From: JARRNE01 sp963824085
GTDB taxonomy: Bacteria; Pseudomonadota; Gammaproteobacteria; Chromatiales; Chromatiaceae
NCBI GenBank assembly: GCA_963824085.1
Contig: CAWGNT010000018.1
Span: 62,001 to 126,000, forward strand
Reading direction: 5' to 3'
DNA: 64,000 nt
Shown here: in pieces, positions 45,929 through 55,596 of the stretch
Numbering within the stretch: the stretch's first letter is position 1
How the letters are laid out: each line of letters opens with the position of its first letter
The notes under the pieces: generated by a model
Told to the model about the DNA's origin: nothing
The model's input: the letters and a program-made list of their open reading frames with translations, nothing else
Database searches by the model: none
Position numbers and translations under genes: made by a program

Positions 45929-47173
45929 TCAGCCGTTGGTGGCGTCCGAGAGGGCTGAGGTGTCGGTCGCCGGTTGCTTGTCGACCCGCGTGGCAGCACC
46001 CGGTGCCCGCGCCCGGGGCGCAGCACCTGGGGCGAGGGCCGTTACGGTGCCGTCGTCCCCGTACACATAGAGGATTCCAGCAGCGGCGACGGGTTGGGCC
46101 GTGATGGGGCCGTCGCCCGCCTTGGTGCGTGCCACGATACGGCCGTCGTGTCGCGACAGCCAGTGGACGTAGCCGTCCAGGTCGCCGACGACCACCAAGT
46201 CTCCGATCACTGCGGGGGGGCTCAAGCGGCGGTACTTCAGCGCCTCCTGTTTCCAGACGCCGGCCCCGTCGCTGGGCTGCGCCGCCCATACGTAATCGTT
46301 GGAGTCCGTCACGTACAGCATGCCAGCGGCGGCGGTGAGGCCAGCGTTCGTCGACAGGGCGCGCCGCCAAAGCACCGCGCCGCTCTGCAGATCCACTGCG
46401 GCCAAGTCTCCGTTGTAGGTGCCAACATAGATCGTGTCGTCGACCACCACTGGGTCGGCATCGATGTCCGCGATGCGTTCGAGCTCCGAGCGTCCGTGCG
46501 GGGGTGTCACCGTTACTTCCCATGCCGGCAAGCCAGTTTCTACCTCAAGGTTGACCAGCTTGCCGCCCGAGAGCCCGACGATGGCATTCTGTCCGACGAT
46601 CGCCGGTGAGCTGCTCCCGCGCAGTGTGAGGACTGGGGCCGTATAGCTGAACTTCCAGCGCTGATCGCCTTTGGCTGTATCGAATCCATAAACACTGTCG
46701 TCGAGGGTATGCACGACGACGGTGTTGCCGGCGATGCGAGGGACAGACAGGATCTCGCTGCCCACGCGGGCGCGCCACAGCTCGCTTCCGTCCGCTGCCG
46801 AGAGCGCGATGAGGCTGCCGTCGCTGGACCCGATCATTAGGCGGCTGGTGTCTGCGCCGGGACCACCGCTCAGGGGCAGCTTCGTCTCACGCTTCCACAA
46901 CGGCCTCCCGTCCGCGGTGCTCAGCGCGGTGACCAGCCCATCGGCGTCGGCGACGAAGAGCCGATTACCCTCAATTGCCGGGACCAGCTCCAGCCGGCGC
47001 CTGTCGCTGCCGTCACCGACCTCGCGCGACCACACCGTTTGGACGGACATCTCGGGGTTGAGGTCGGTCAGCTCAGTCGGCGGATGGGGGTCCTCTTCGC
47101 CGCCGAACCACGGCAGGTAGCTGCATCCGCCGGCGACCAACAGGGGGAATAGGGCGACGAAGTGCTTGTACAT
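45929..47173 (-). CDS. bamB: Outer membrane assembly lipoprotein BamB
   Basis: A 414-residue lipoprotein with signal HFVALFPLLVAGGC (lipobox VAGGC). The mature part is an eight-bladed PQQ-type propeller with blades such as GDLAAVDLQSGAVLWRRALS and VGSEILSVPRIAGNTVVVHT. It helps BamA insert beta-barrels. The C-terminal tail after TALAPGAAPRARAP is longer than usual and Ala/Pro-rich. It lies between yfgM and der, the conserved order. Confidence 0.96.
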   Translation of the reverse strand: MYKHFVALFPLLVAGGCSYLPWFGGEEDPHPPTELTDLNPEMSVQTVWSREVGDGSDRRRLELVPAIEGNRLFVADADGLVTALSTADGRPLWKRETKLPLSGGPGADTSRLMIGSSDGSLIALSAADGSELWRARVGSEILSVPRIAGNTVVVHTLDDSVYGFDTAKGDQRWKFSYTAPVLTLRGSSSPAIVGQNAIVGLSGGKLVNLEVETGLPAWEVTVTPPHGRSELERIADIDADPVVVDDTIYVGTYNGDLAAVDLQSGAVLWRRALSTNAGLTAAAGMLYVTDSNDYVWAAQPSDGAGVWKQEALKYRRLSPPAVIGDLVVVGDLDGYVHWLSRHDGRIVARTKAGDGPITAQPVAAAGILYVYGDDGTVTALAPGAAPRARAPGAATRVDKQPATDTSALSDATNG

Positions 47174-47213
47174 CGACGATCTCAGTCGTTGGGGGGTCTG
47201 GGGCTGGACGTGC

Positions 47214-47843
47214 TCAGCCGGCCGGCGGCAGGTTTTCCAGCTTGAGCTGCAGCAGCTCCGGGTCCGCTGCGCCGGCGGCGAGTGCTTCCTGGTAGGCCTT
47301 TCGGGCTTCCGCCGGCCGGCCCTCCGCCGCTGCTATGTCCCCCTGCACCGAGTAGAAGTCGCCCGTGAAGCCGCCGGAATTCTGATAGCGGGACAACAGA
47401 TCACGAGCACCGGACAGGTCACCTGAGGAAACGAGCACACGCGCCAACCGCAGGGTAGCGATCTCCGCCAGTCCCTGGTCCGGGGCGTCCTCGATCGCCT
47501 GCCGCAAGGCCGCACGCGCACCCGCGCTATTCCCGGCGCCGAGCTCGACGCGCGCCCGTACGAGCGACGCAAGGGCGGCATAGGCAGTCGAACCGTAGTG
47601 GTCTTCGATGGTCTCGGCGTGTTTTCGCGCGGCCTCGACATTGCCGGCGTCGGCAGCGGCCATCAGCTGCTCGAAAGCCGCAGACGCCGCCTGGGCGCGC
47701 GTGTCCTGATAGCTGACCCAGAAGCGCCAGCCGAATACCGCGCCCAGGCCGATCACCACGCCGGCGACGACGGATACGCCGTTCTCCTTCCACCACTTCT
47801 TTAGGGCTTCGACCTTCTCGTCGTCGGTTTCGTAGACGTTCAC
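47214..47843 (-). CDS. yfgM: YfgM-like TPR membrane protein (Sec chaperone partner)
   Basis: A 209-residue protein. The GTG at 47843 is taken as start because GGGAG lies upstream and the protein then begins NVYETDDEKVEALKKWWKEN, the family start; an in-frame ATG at 47924 adds residues without family support. One membrane helix (VSVVAGVVIGLGAVFGWRFW) is followed by TPR-like helices. In other bacteria YfgM works with PpiD at the SecYEG translocon. It lies just upstream of bamB. Confidence 0.92.
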   Translation of the reverse strand: MNVYETDDEKVEALKKWWKENGVSVVAGVVIGLGAVFGWRFWVSYQDTRAQAASAAFEQLMAAADAGNVEAARKHAETIEDHYGSTAYAALASLVRARVELGAGNSAGARAALRQAIEDAPDQGLAEIATLRLARVLVSSGDLSGARDLLSRYQNSGGFTGDFYSVQGDIAAAEGRPAEARKAYQEALAAGAADPELLQLKLENLPPAG

Positions 47844-48112
47844 CGGTTGCTCCCACAGGGGTTGTTTTCTTGAAACAGAGATAAAGCCGTTGCGGCGCTC
47901 ATCGATGCTGGTGAGCGGGACCAATCCGCGGCCGTGGTCCTGTGGGCCGATCGCGGCGCATTGGGACCCACCGTGAAAAGGTCCGAGTATGGTCCACGCC
48001 GTCGCACTTGGCGACTAGGATCTCGCCAAGCCACACTGGTCCGTCCCGCGCGAGCAATATACGTTGCGCACTTGGGCTTTTGGTTTTTTCCGGGGCCGGG
48101 TTGCACTCGCCG

Positions 48113-48215
48113 CGGGACGCCGCAGATACATCCCTGTAGGCTTGACGGCAGCCTCCCTGCTGCCGACACCCCCGACGGGTGCAACCCGGCCCCTCAGGCG
48201 GCGAACCGAAAGAGC
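48113..48215 (+). repeat. Dispersed intergenic repeat, copy B
   Basis: The fullest copy: gggacgccgcagatacatcc, then a hairpin (cggcag / ctgccg at 48146-48165) and cccctcaggcggcgaaccga. It lies between hisS and yfgM within an otherwise continuous operon. Copies A and C align to it. It may be a REP-like element; read on the minus strand it would be in the transcript between hisS and yfgM. Confidence 0.6.
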
Positions 48216-48233
48216 CATGTGAGCCGTGTACAA

Positions 48234-49529
48234 CTAGACCTCGACACCCGTCAGCTCGCTCCCTTCGTCGCCCGTCCGCGCGGTGAGGAAAGCAGCCAGC
48301 GCATCGATCTCGACCTCGGTCTGACCGCCCTCGCCGCGCATCGGTTTCACTCCTGCTACGCCGCGTGCGAGCTCGTCGTCGCCAAGCACGACTGCATAAC
48401 GGGCGCCGCTCTTATCGGCCTTCTTGAACTGGCTCTTGAAGCTGCCGCCGCCGCAATGGCCGAGCACCCGGAGCCCGGGGGCCTCGTCCCGCAATGCCTC
48501 CGCGAGTGTTAGCGCCTCCGCTTGGGCGGCCTCTCCGACAGCGACGAGATAGACATCGAGGCGAGGTGAGGCGAGGGGTGCCTCCTCAAGCAGAGAGACG
48601 AGTCGCTCCAGTCCCATGGCGAAGCCCACCGCGGGCGTGGGGCGTCCGCCGAGCTGCTCCACCAGTCCGTCGTATCGTCCGCCTGCACAGACGGTCCCCT
48701 GCGTGCCGAGGCGGTCCGTTACCCATTCGAAGACCGTTCGGTTGTAATAGTCGAGCCCGCGCACCAGGCGAGGATTGATCTCATACCCGATACCGGAGCG
48801 TTCGAGGCCCCGGCACAGCTGTTCGAAATGATCGCGCGAACCTGGGCCAAGGTGATCCAGGATGCTCGGGGCGCCGGCGATGATCTCCTGCATATCCGGG
48901 TTTTTCGAATCCAGTACCCGTAAGGGGTTCGTCTGCAGACGGCGGCGGCTGTCTTCGTCCAGATGCTCGGCACTTGCCTCCAAGTAACGCACCAATTCGC
49001 GACGGTATGCGGTGCGGTCGTCCGCGTCTCCCAGCGTGTTGATCTGAAGGTGCAGGTCATAAAGGCCCACGGCGTTCCAAATGCGCCTCGTGAGCAGGAT
49101 CAGCTCCTGATCGATGTCCGGTCCGGGCAGTCCGAGCACCTCCGCCCCTATCTGATGAAACTGCCGGTAACGGCCTCGCTGAGGCCGCTCGTGACGAAAC
49201 ATCGCGCCCCGATACCACAGGCGTTGGGGCTGGGTCAGCAGGCCGTGCTCGATGGCGGCCCGCACGCAGCTCGCAGTGCCTTCCGGGCGCAAGGTAAGCC
49301 AGTCGCCGTTGCGGTCCTCGAAGCTGTACATCTCCTTCTCGACGATGTCGGTGACCTCGCCGATGGAGCGCTTGAAGAGCTCGGTGAGCTCCAAGACCGG
49401 GGTGCGGACCTCCGCGTACCCGTAGGACTCCGTGACTTGCCGCGTCCGGTCTTCGAGAGCTTGCCATAGCGCGACCTGCTCTGGGAGGATGTCGTGCATC
49501 CCCCGAATCGCCTGAATGCTTTTTGCCAT
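48234..49529 (-). CDS. hisS: Histidyl-tRNA synthetase
   Basis: A 431-residue class II synthetase. Motif 2 is RAMFRHERPQRGRYRQFHQI (with G instead of A at position two), the histidine-specific motif LVRGLDYYNRTVFEW is present, and motif 3 is AVGFAMGLERLVSLL. It charges tRNA-His. It follows rodZ and precedes yfgM. Confidence 0.97.
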   Translation of the reverse strand: MAKSIQAIRGMHDILPEQVALWQALEDRTRQVTESYGYAEVRTPVLELTELFKRSIGEVTDIVEKEMYSFEDRNGDWLTLRPEGTASCVRAAIEHGLLTQPQRLWYRGAMFRHERPQRGRYRQFHQIGAEVLGLPGPDIDQELILLTRRIWNAVGLYDLHLQINTLGDADDRTAYRRELVRYLEASAEHLDEDSRRRLQTNPLRVLDSKNPDMQEIIAGAPSILDHLGPGSRDHFEQLCRGLERSGIGYEINPRLVRGLDYYNRTVFEWVTDRLGTQGTVCAGGRYDGLVEQLGGRPTPAVGFAMGLERLVSLLEEAPLASPRLDVYLVAVGEAAQAEALTLAEALRDEAPGLRVLGHCGGGSFKSQFKKADKSGARYAVVLGDDELARGVAGVKPMRGEGGQTEVEIDALAAFLTARTGDEGSELTGVEV

Positions 49530-49565
49530 CGAGTCTCTGGTCGCAGCGCCGCGAGGTGTGATGCC

Positions 49566-50554
49566 TCAGGGCAGCTTGCTGGGGTCGAGCTTGAACCGGG
49601 CGACGTTGCCGTGGGCAAAGTGGTCAAGATCGAAAGGGATGCCATCGACGGTGACCTTCACCGCTGCCACATTGCCCAGGATGACCGAATAGGGCGGCTT
49701 TCCCTCCAAGACACGCCGCTCGCCCTGGTGCATCTCGCCGAGCAGCTTGTAGCTGCGCTCGCTGTCGCGGATGTCCACCCAGCAGGGCCCGGAGAACTCC
49801 ATGACGACGCCGTTCTCTTGCGTGCTCGCCGGGGCTGCAGGCTTCTCGGTGAGCTGCTCCGCGGCGGGGGGCGGCGCGCTATCTTCTGGTGTGCTGGCTT
49901 GGCTTGCGGCGACTGGTTGGGCGGTCGACGATGCTTCGGGCGGAGTGGCTGCGGTCGGCGGGGGGGCTCGGGAGGAGCCTGGTCCGCGATATCGGTGCCG
50001 TCATTCTGCTGGTCGCCGGAGACCGGCGCGGTCATCTCGGGAGCCGGCGTCTCCTCTGCCACCGCCTGACCGGTGCTGGAGTCCGTGTTCTCTGCCGCGG
50101 CGCCTTGATCGGTGATCGGCTGCTGGGTCTGCCACCAGACGACCGCGAGCCCGGCGAGGGCGACCGACAGGAACAGACTTGCCACCCGCACCGCCGACCC
50201 ACCTGCCCGGCGCGGTTCCCTCGTCGGGCCTGCGGGAGCCCGCGCGGCGGGCGTTGTCGGCGTTTGCGTCGCGGCACGGTAGGCGGCGAGCACGGGCTCC
50301 GGGTCGATGTTCAGCAGCCGCGCGTAGTTGCGCATGTACCCGGCGACGAATACGGGGCCGGGTAGTGTGTCGTAGTCGTCGTGCTCGAGCGCCGCGATCG
50401 CCGCGGGCTTCAGGTGAAGCTCGGCGGCGATCCGCTCCACCTCGATGCCGCGGCTCTGGCGGGCGGCGCGCAGGCGCCGTCCAGGGGTTTCAGTCAGCTC
50501 CACGACCTTGTTGTCTTCGTGACCTGCTGCGGGTTGGGCGCTCATAGTCGTCAT
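49566..50554 (-). CDS. rodZ: Cytoskeletal protein RodZ, split by a frameshift in a C tract
   Basis: The N-terminal part, from 50554, has the HTH domain (LRAARQSRGIEVERIAAELH, AGYMRNYARLLNID) and a membrane helix (VASLFLSVALAGLAVVWWQ). The conserved C-terminal domain (FSGPCWVDIRDSERSYKLLG, GNVAAVKVTVDGIPFDLDHF) is in another frame and ends at 49566. The two frames meet at a run of seven C on the coding strand (49960-49966). One added base would give a continuous protein of about 330 residues. RodZ links MreB to the wall machinery. As read, translation would run out of frame to 49658. Confidence 0.85.
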
Positions 50555-51330
50555 GATTGGTTCAGGGCAAGGACCTCAGGCGCGTCGGGAAACTTCTTCC
50601 GCAACAGCTGTGCGTAGGTGGCCGCTTGCTTGGAAGAGCCCAGCTTGCGCTCCACCCGCACCCCCAGCAAGAGTGTCCGCGGGGTGGGTGGGGCGATCTG
50701 GAAGTAACGATTGAGGAAGCCTTCCGCGGCCTTGTAGTTCCCGCGCTCATACTCCAAGCTCGCCATTTCCGACAAGGCCGGCGGAAAGCGCGGGTTGCTG
50801 GTAAGGGCTCGGCGAAGGTAGCCTTCTGCCTTGGCCTTGTCACCACCCCGACTGGCGCAGATGGCGGCATTGGTCAGTGCGACCTCCGGTGTGCCGTAGA
50901 GAGGGTTCGCAAGGGCCGCCTTGAACTGGGCTTCCGCCTCTGCTTGCTTGTTCTGGCTGCAGTAGAAGGTGCCCCAGGCGTTGCGGATGTCGGGATTCTT
51001 CGGCTCTAGGCGAGCCGCCTCGCTGAAGTGCCGCTCGGCGAGCGCGTTCTCTCCCAGCCTTTGGTAGAGAAGCGCGATCATGTAATGGGCGCGCCCATTG
51101 TTGCTATCCACCTCGATGGCCTGCTTGGCGCGCTGGAGGGCAACGTCCATCTGACCCCGCTTGTAGTATTCGGCCGCCATGGCGACGTAGATGTCCGCCG
51201 GGCTATCAGTCCGGACGGCGCCTAACTCGCCGGTTGCATCGCCGTCGCGAATCTGGGCGTGGCTGCATGCGGAGAGCAGGACCACGAGCGTGAGAGAAGC
51301 GAGGGCGAGCACGAATCGGCGTCTGGTCAT
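50551..51330 (-). CDS. pilF: Type IV pilus biogenesis lipoprotein PilF/PilW
   Basis: A 259-residue lipoprotein with signal FVLALASLTLVVLLSAC. Several TPR repeats follow: YYKRGQMDVALQRAKQAIEV, AHYMIALLYQRLGENALAER, NPDIRNAWGTFYCSQNKQAE. It guides PilQ secretin assembly. The start overlaps the rlmN stop by four bases (ATGA), and its stop overlaps the rodZ start, so translation is probably coupled. Confidence 0.95.
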   Translation of the reverse strand: MTRRRFVLALASLTLVVLLSACSHAQIRDGDATGELGAVRTDSPADIYVAMAAEYYKRGQMDVALQRAKQAIEVDSNNGRAHYMIALLYQRLGENALAERHFSEAARLEPKNPDIRNAWGTFYCSQNKQAEAEAQFKAALANPLYGTPEVALTNAAICASRGGDKAKAEGYLRRALTSNPRFPPALSEMASLEYERGNYKAAEGFLNRYFQIAPPTPRTLLLGVRVERKLGSSKQAATYAQLLRKKFPDAPEVLALNQS

Positions 51331-52418
51331 GACGCGTTGACCCTCAGCGCAGCGGTGAACCTCTCGGCCCTCCGGGTTCTGTCCTCGACCCGGCCTATCA
51401 ACTGCCCGCATGCAGCGGCAATCTCATCGCCGCGCGTCTTACGCGTCATGGCTACTAGGCCACCCCGCAAGAGACGCTGCCGAAATGCCTCGACGCGCTC
51501 TGGCGGTGAGGTCTTGAAGTGGCTCCCCGGAAATGGATTGAACGGGATCAGATTCACTTTGGACGGAATGGCTTCGAGCAGCCTCAGCAGCCGCTTGGCG
51601 TGGGCAATGCTGTCATTGACCCCGTCGAGCATGACGTACTCCCAGGTGATCCGTCGCCGCTTGTCTCCGGCGATGAACGCCCTGCATGCGGGCAGCAGCT
51701 CTTCCAGCGGATATTTGCGATTGATCGGTACGAGCTGGTCACGGAGCGCATTATCCGGGGCATGCAGGGAAACCGCCAGAGACACATCACTGACCTCGCG
51801 CAGGCGGAGGATGTTGGGGACTATGCCGGAGGTGCTGATGGTCACTCGGTACTTCGAGAGCATGTAGGCGAGATCGTCCTGCATAATGTCCATGGCACTG
51901 ACTACGGCATCGAAGTTCGCCAACGGCTCGCCCATGCCCATCATGACGATGTTGGTCGGCGCCTCCCCAAGCTGGCGGGCGGCGTGCCAGACTTGGCCGA
52001 TGATCTCCCCGACCGACAAGTTGCGGTTGAAGCCCTGGCGCGCGGTGGCGCAGAAGGCGCAGTCGAGGGCGCATCCGACCTGGGAGGAGACACAGATGGT
52101 GCTGCGCTCCGTCTCCGGGATGAAGATAGTCTCGACACGCTGGCCGTCCGCGAGCCCCATGACCCACTTGCGGGTACCGTCGGCGGACGGCTGCTCCAGA
52201 AGCAGCTGCGGTAGGCGGATCTCCGTCTCTTCCCGCAGCCGTGCGCGCAGGGCCTTGGAGAGATCCGTCATTCGATCGAAGTCGGTCACTCCGTGCTTGT
52301 GGATCCACTTGAACAGGTTGCGGCCGTGAAATGCCTTGTGTCCGAGTTGGACGAGCAGGCGCTCGAGTCCCGCGCGGTCCTGGTCGAGGAGGTTGAGCTT
52401 GGGTTGCCCGCCGGCCAT
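51327..52418 (-). CDS. rlmN: 23S rRNA (A2503)/tRNA (A37) methyltransferase RlmN
   Basis: A 363-residue radical SAM methyltransferase. The C-x3-C-x2-C motif is in CALDCAFCATARQGFNRNLS, and the conserved GMGEPLANFD and SLHAPDNALRDQLVPINRKY are present. The methyl-carrying cysteine lies in VAACGQLIGRV-like sequence near the end. The start at 52418 fits the family; an upstream in-frame start overlaps ndk. Confidence 0.96.
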   Translation of the reverse strand: MAGGQPKLNLLDQDRAGLERLLVQLGHKAFHGRNLFKWIHKHGVTDFDRMTDLSKALRARLREETEIRLPQLLLEQPSADGTRKWVMGLADGQRVETIFIPETERSTICVSSQVGCALDCAFCATARQGFNRNLSVGEIIGQVWHAARQLGEAPTNIVMMGMGEPLANFDAVVSAMDIMQDDLAYMLSKYRVTISTSGIVPNILRLREVSDVSLAVSLHAPDNALRDQLVPINRKYPLEELLPACRAFIAGDKRRRITWEYVMLDGVNDSIAHAKRLLRLLEAIPSKVNLIPFNPFPGSHFKTSPPERVEAFRQRLLRGGLVAMTRKTRGDEIAAACGQLIGRVEDRTRRAERFTAALRVNAS

Positions 52419-52428
52419 CGGTCCGTCC

Positions 52429-52857
52429 TTAGATGCTGCGCTCGCATATGCCTTCGGGGAAGAAGAACGCGATCTCGGTACGCGCGGTCTCCGGTCCGTC
52501 AGACCCGTGGACCGCATTCTCCGTCACAGAGGCCGCGTAGTCGGCGCGAATGGTTCCCGCGTCCGCCTTGGCTGGGTCCGTCGCGCCCATCAGCTGGCGG
52601 TTACGCGAAATCGCGTCTTCTCCCTCCAGGACTTGGGCCATGATCGGCCCGGAGCTCATAAAGGTGATGAGCTTGTCGTAGAAGGGTTTGTCCTGATGTA
52701 CGAAATAGAAGGCGCTCGCCTGCTCCGCGCTCAGGCGCATCATCCGAGCGGCCACAATGCGGAGACCTGCCTCTTCGAAGCGGCCGTAGATGGCGCCAAT
52801 CGCGTTTTGGGCCACGGCGTCGGGCTTAATGATCGACAGGGTGTGCTCGATAGCCAT
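52429..52857 (-). CDS. ndk: Nucleoside diphosphate kinase
   Basis: A 142-residue enzyme with IEHTLSIIKPDAVAQNAIGA and the active-site histidine in NAVHGSDGPETARTEIAFFF. It equalises nucleoside triphosphate pools. It is the first gene of the run ndk-rlmN-pilF-rodZ-hisS-yfgM-bamB-der and is 10 bases from rlmN. Confidence 0.97.
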   Translation of the reverse strand: MAIEHTLSIIKPDAVAQNAIGAIYGRFEEAGLRIVAARMMRLSAEQASAFYFVHQDKPFYDKLITFMSSGPIMAQVLEGEDAISRNRQLMGATDPAKADAGTIRADYAASVTENAVHGSDGPETARTEIAFFFPEGICERSI

Positions 52858-53086
52858 TGTCGGCAAAAGGTGGCTGGCGGGCCTCTACACGGGCATGTTG
52901 GCAGGCGCTTGGCCTCGCTGCAGCCACTCCGCGCCCAGCGCGTTTCTAGCCCCACCAAATGTTTGGGAAGCGCAAAAGTGTACTAAGCCCATGACTGAGG
53001 GGCAATGTCGTTGGGTGGCGTGGCGACGATGGCGCCGGCCCGGCATAATGGTAAACCTTGGACTTGAGCGCTTAACGCCTTCGCGA

Positions 53087-54046
53087 ATGGCCTACGTCGA
53101 CGTCTTCAACGGGGATGCGGACGGGATTTGCGCACTGCAGCAGCTGCGGCTCGCCGAGCCCCGGGCATCAACTCTGGTGACGGGCGTCAAGCGAGACATT
53201 GCGCTCCTGGGCCGCGTCGATGCCGGTGACGGCGACGCGGTGACAGTTCTCGATGTTTCTCTCGACAAGAATCGAACCGCGCTCCTGGATCTGCTCGGGC
53301 GGGGAGCGCGAGTGACCTACTTCGATCACCATTATCCAGGGGAGATCCCCCAGCATGATGGCTTGGATGCCCACATCGAGACGCATCCGGACAAGGGGAC
53401 GAGCCTCCTCGTGGACGAATACCTGGGTGGGCGCTACCGCGCCTGGGCGGTGGTCGGTACCTTCGGCGACAACTTCGATGCCTCGGCTCGGCGTGCCGCA
53501 GCGAGCTTGAACCTCAAAGAGACGGACGTCTTATCGTTGCGCGAGCTCGGCATTTGCCTCAACTACAATGGCTACGGTCCCCGCATCGAAGACCTGCATT
53601 TCCCACCCGATCAGCTCTATCGGCGGGTCGCTCCCTATCGGGACCCTCTCGACTTCATTGCCGGTGACGACGTGTTCCAGGCACTCCGGCAGGGCTATGC
53701 CGAGGACATGGCGCGGGCGGCGGCCTTGTGTCCCGAGATCGAGACCCCGACGCATGGACTCTATGTCCTGCCCGACCGGCCTTGGGCACGGCGAGTGAGT
53801 GGCGTCTTGGCCAACGATCTTGCGCAAGCGGCTCCGGCTCGAGCCCACGCCTTGTTGACCCGGCTTCCAGGCGACGGCTTTCTCGTCAGCGTGCGCGCAC
53901 CGGTCGCAAGGCCCGAAGGTGCCGACGCACTGTGCCGGGAGTTTCCCGGTGGGGGCGGACGCAAGGCCGCGGCGGGCATCAACGAGCTTTCTGAGGCCAC
54001 CTATGACGCCTTCGTCGAGCGTTTTCTGGCGGCCTTCCGATCTTGA
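53087..54046 (+). CDS. DHH-family phosphoesterase
   Basis: A 319-residue protein starting at the ATG at 53087 with YVDVFNGDADGICALQQLRL, the first DHH motif (DADG). The DHH signature is in VTYFDHHYPGE, and the C-terminal DHHA1-like GGGGRKAAAGIN is present. Such enzymes cleave phosphodiesters in short oligonucleotides or cyclic nucleotides. The frame extends upstream to 52790 over the ndk start region, which is not credible. It is divergent from ndk. Confidence 0.88.
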   Translation: MAYVDVFNGDADGICALQQLRLAEPRASTLVTGVKRDIALLGRVDAGDGDAVTVLDVSLDKNRTALLDLLGRGARVTYFDHHYPGEIPQHDGLDAHIETHPDKGTSLLVDEYLGGRYRAWAVVGTFGDNFDASARRAAASLNLKETDVLSLRELGICLNYNGYGPRIEDLHFPPDQLYRRVAPYRDPLDFIAGDDVFQALRQGYAEDMARAAALCPEIETPTHGLYVLPDRPWARRVSGVLANDLAQAAPARAHALLTRLPGDGFLVSVRAPVARPEGADALCREFPGGGGRKAAAGINELSEATYDAFVERFLAAFRS

Positions 54047-54294
54047 GTGCCCCGGCGGACGGCGACTCCCTGTAGGGATTGCGGTTCGTCACCCAAGACC
54101 CCAAACGCCCCAAGCGATGCTCAGTTGCGCGAATCGCTGAACGTAGGGCCGCACTTGGCACTACGCCAGCGCGACCGCGGCAGAGGGCTGACCTCGTTGG
54201 CCCACCTGCCATTATTCGGACGGGGAACTTCCGTTGCATCAGGATGCTGTGATATAAGGATTTTTTATTTAGGCATTCGTCCAGAGAGATCCCC

Positions 54295-55197
54295 ATGGCG
54301 GATCGCAGACTGCAGGTCTTCCATACGGTCGCGCGGCTCTTGAGCTTCACCAAGGCTGCCGAAACGCTGCACATGACGCAGCCGGCAGTAACCTTTCAGG
54401 TCCGTCAGTTGGAGGAGTATTTCAACACGCGGCTGTTCGACCGTACGCACAACCGGATCAGTCTTACGGAGGCGGGGAGGAAGGTGTTCGAGTACGCGGA
54501 CCGTATCTTCGATCTCTACTCCGAGATGGAGAACTCGGTGCGTGAGATGACCGGGGAAATCAGCGGTGCGCTGACTATCGGCGCCAGCACGACCATCGCC
54601 GAATACATGCTGCCGACCCTCCTCGGGGACTTCAAGGAGCAGTATCCGGAAGTAACCATCCACCTCAAGGTGTCGAACAGCGAAGGCATCGTTTCCATGG
54701 TGGAAAACAACACGATCGACCTTGGGGTTGTGGAGGCGCCGGTCGGCAACAAGAACCTCGTGGTAGAGACCTGCAAGCGGGACCAGCTGGTTGCGATCGT
54801 TCCGCCCGGCCATCCCCTGGCGACGGAGCCGTCTGTCACGTTCTCGCGACTCCTGGAGCACCCGTTCATCTGCCGAGAAGAAGGCTCGGGTACGCGAGAG
54901 GTGATCAACGATTACCTGGAGCAGCTTGCCGATTGTACGGCGTCGATCAAGATCACCATGGAGCTCGGAAGCCCGGAGGCGGTGAAGGGGGCGGTCGAGG
55001 CCGGCATGGGTGTGTCGGTCGTATCCCGCGCCACGATCCAGAAGGAGCTGCGTCTTGGTACCCTCGTGGAGCTCAATCTGGAACCCCCGCTCGATAGGCC
55101 GTTCTCCTTTGTCCACCAGAAGCAGAAGTTCCGCCTGCGTGTGATGGACGAGCTCCTCGAGTTCGCCCGCGCGTACTGTGAACAGCACAACAGCTAG
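54295..55197 (+). CDS. LysR-family transcriptional regulator
   Basis: A 300-residue regulator. The N-terminal HTH reads FHTVARLLSFTKAAETLHMT with QPAVTFQVRQLEEYFNTRLF. A periplasmic-binding-protein-like effector domain follows (GALTIGASTTIAEYMLPTLL, GVVEAPVGNKNL). It resembles the CysB/YeiE/CbbR-type group. A tgatataa sequence some 40 bases before the start could be its promoter -10. The regulated genes cannot be named; the next gene downstream may be cotranscribed. Confidence 0.92.
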   Translation: MADRRLQVFHTVARLLSFTKAAETLHMTQPAVTFQVRQLEEYFNTRLFDRTHNRISLTEAGRKVFEYADRIFDLYSEMENSVREMTGEISGALTIGASTTIAEYMLPTLLGDFKEQYPEVTIHLKVSNSEGIVSMVENNTIDLGVVEAPVGNKNLVVETCKRDQLVAIVPPGHPLATEPSVTFSRLLEHPFICREEGSGTREVINDYLEQLADCTASIKITMELGSPEAVKGAVEAGMGVSVVSRATIQKELRLGTLVELNLEPPLDRPFSFVHQKQKFRLRVMDELLEFARAYCEQHNS

Positions 55198-55215
55198 GGC
55201 GGGCAGGAATCGTTT

Positions 55216-55596
55216 ATGCACCTTCCCGTAGGCGGTAGAGTGGGCCCGGCGCGGCGGTTGGTGAGGCTTTTCCGCAGGCTCGCCCCGCGCGATCAGGATA
55301 CGCTGATCGCCTTTGCCGAGTTCCTCGCGGCGGGCCGCCAGGAGCAGGGCGAGGAGGATGAGGTTGTCTTGGCGCCAGAGCCGATCCCGCGCCCTATGGA
55401 CGAGACCGTCGTCGGTGCGATCAAACGTCTGTCGCAGTCGTACCACATGCTCGACCGCGCGGCGCTCTTGAACGAGACCTCGTCACTGATGGCTGCCCAT
55501 GTTCTGAGCGGCAGAGAGGCGCAGGGCGTCATCGACGAGATCGAGGCGCTGTTTGCTCGTCACTACGCCAAGTACCGGGAAGGGAGAGAGGCATAA
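55216..55596 (+). CDS. Conserved hypothetical protein next to LysR gene
   Basis: A 126-residue helical, basic-acidic protein (LFRRLAPRDQDTLIAFAEFL, IKRLSQSYHMLDRAALLNET, IDEIEALFARHYAKYREGRE). The family is not recognised. It starts 18 bases after the regulator and is probably cotranscribed with it. The MITE-like repeat begins exactly at its stop codon. Confidence 0.7.
   Translation: MHLPVGGRVGPARRLVRLFRRLAPRDQDTLIAFAEFLAAGRQEQGEEDEVVLAPEPIPRPMDETVVGAIKRLSQSYHMLDRAALLNETSSLMAAHVLSGREAQGVIDEIEALFARHYAKYREGREA

Noticed and set aside
52790..53086. N-terminal extension of the DHH phosphoesterase
   Set aside because: It overlaps the start of ndk, and the conserved protein begins at 53087.
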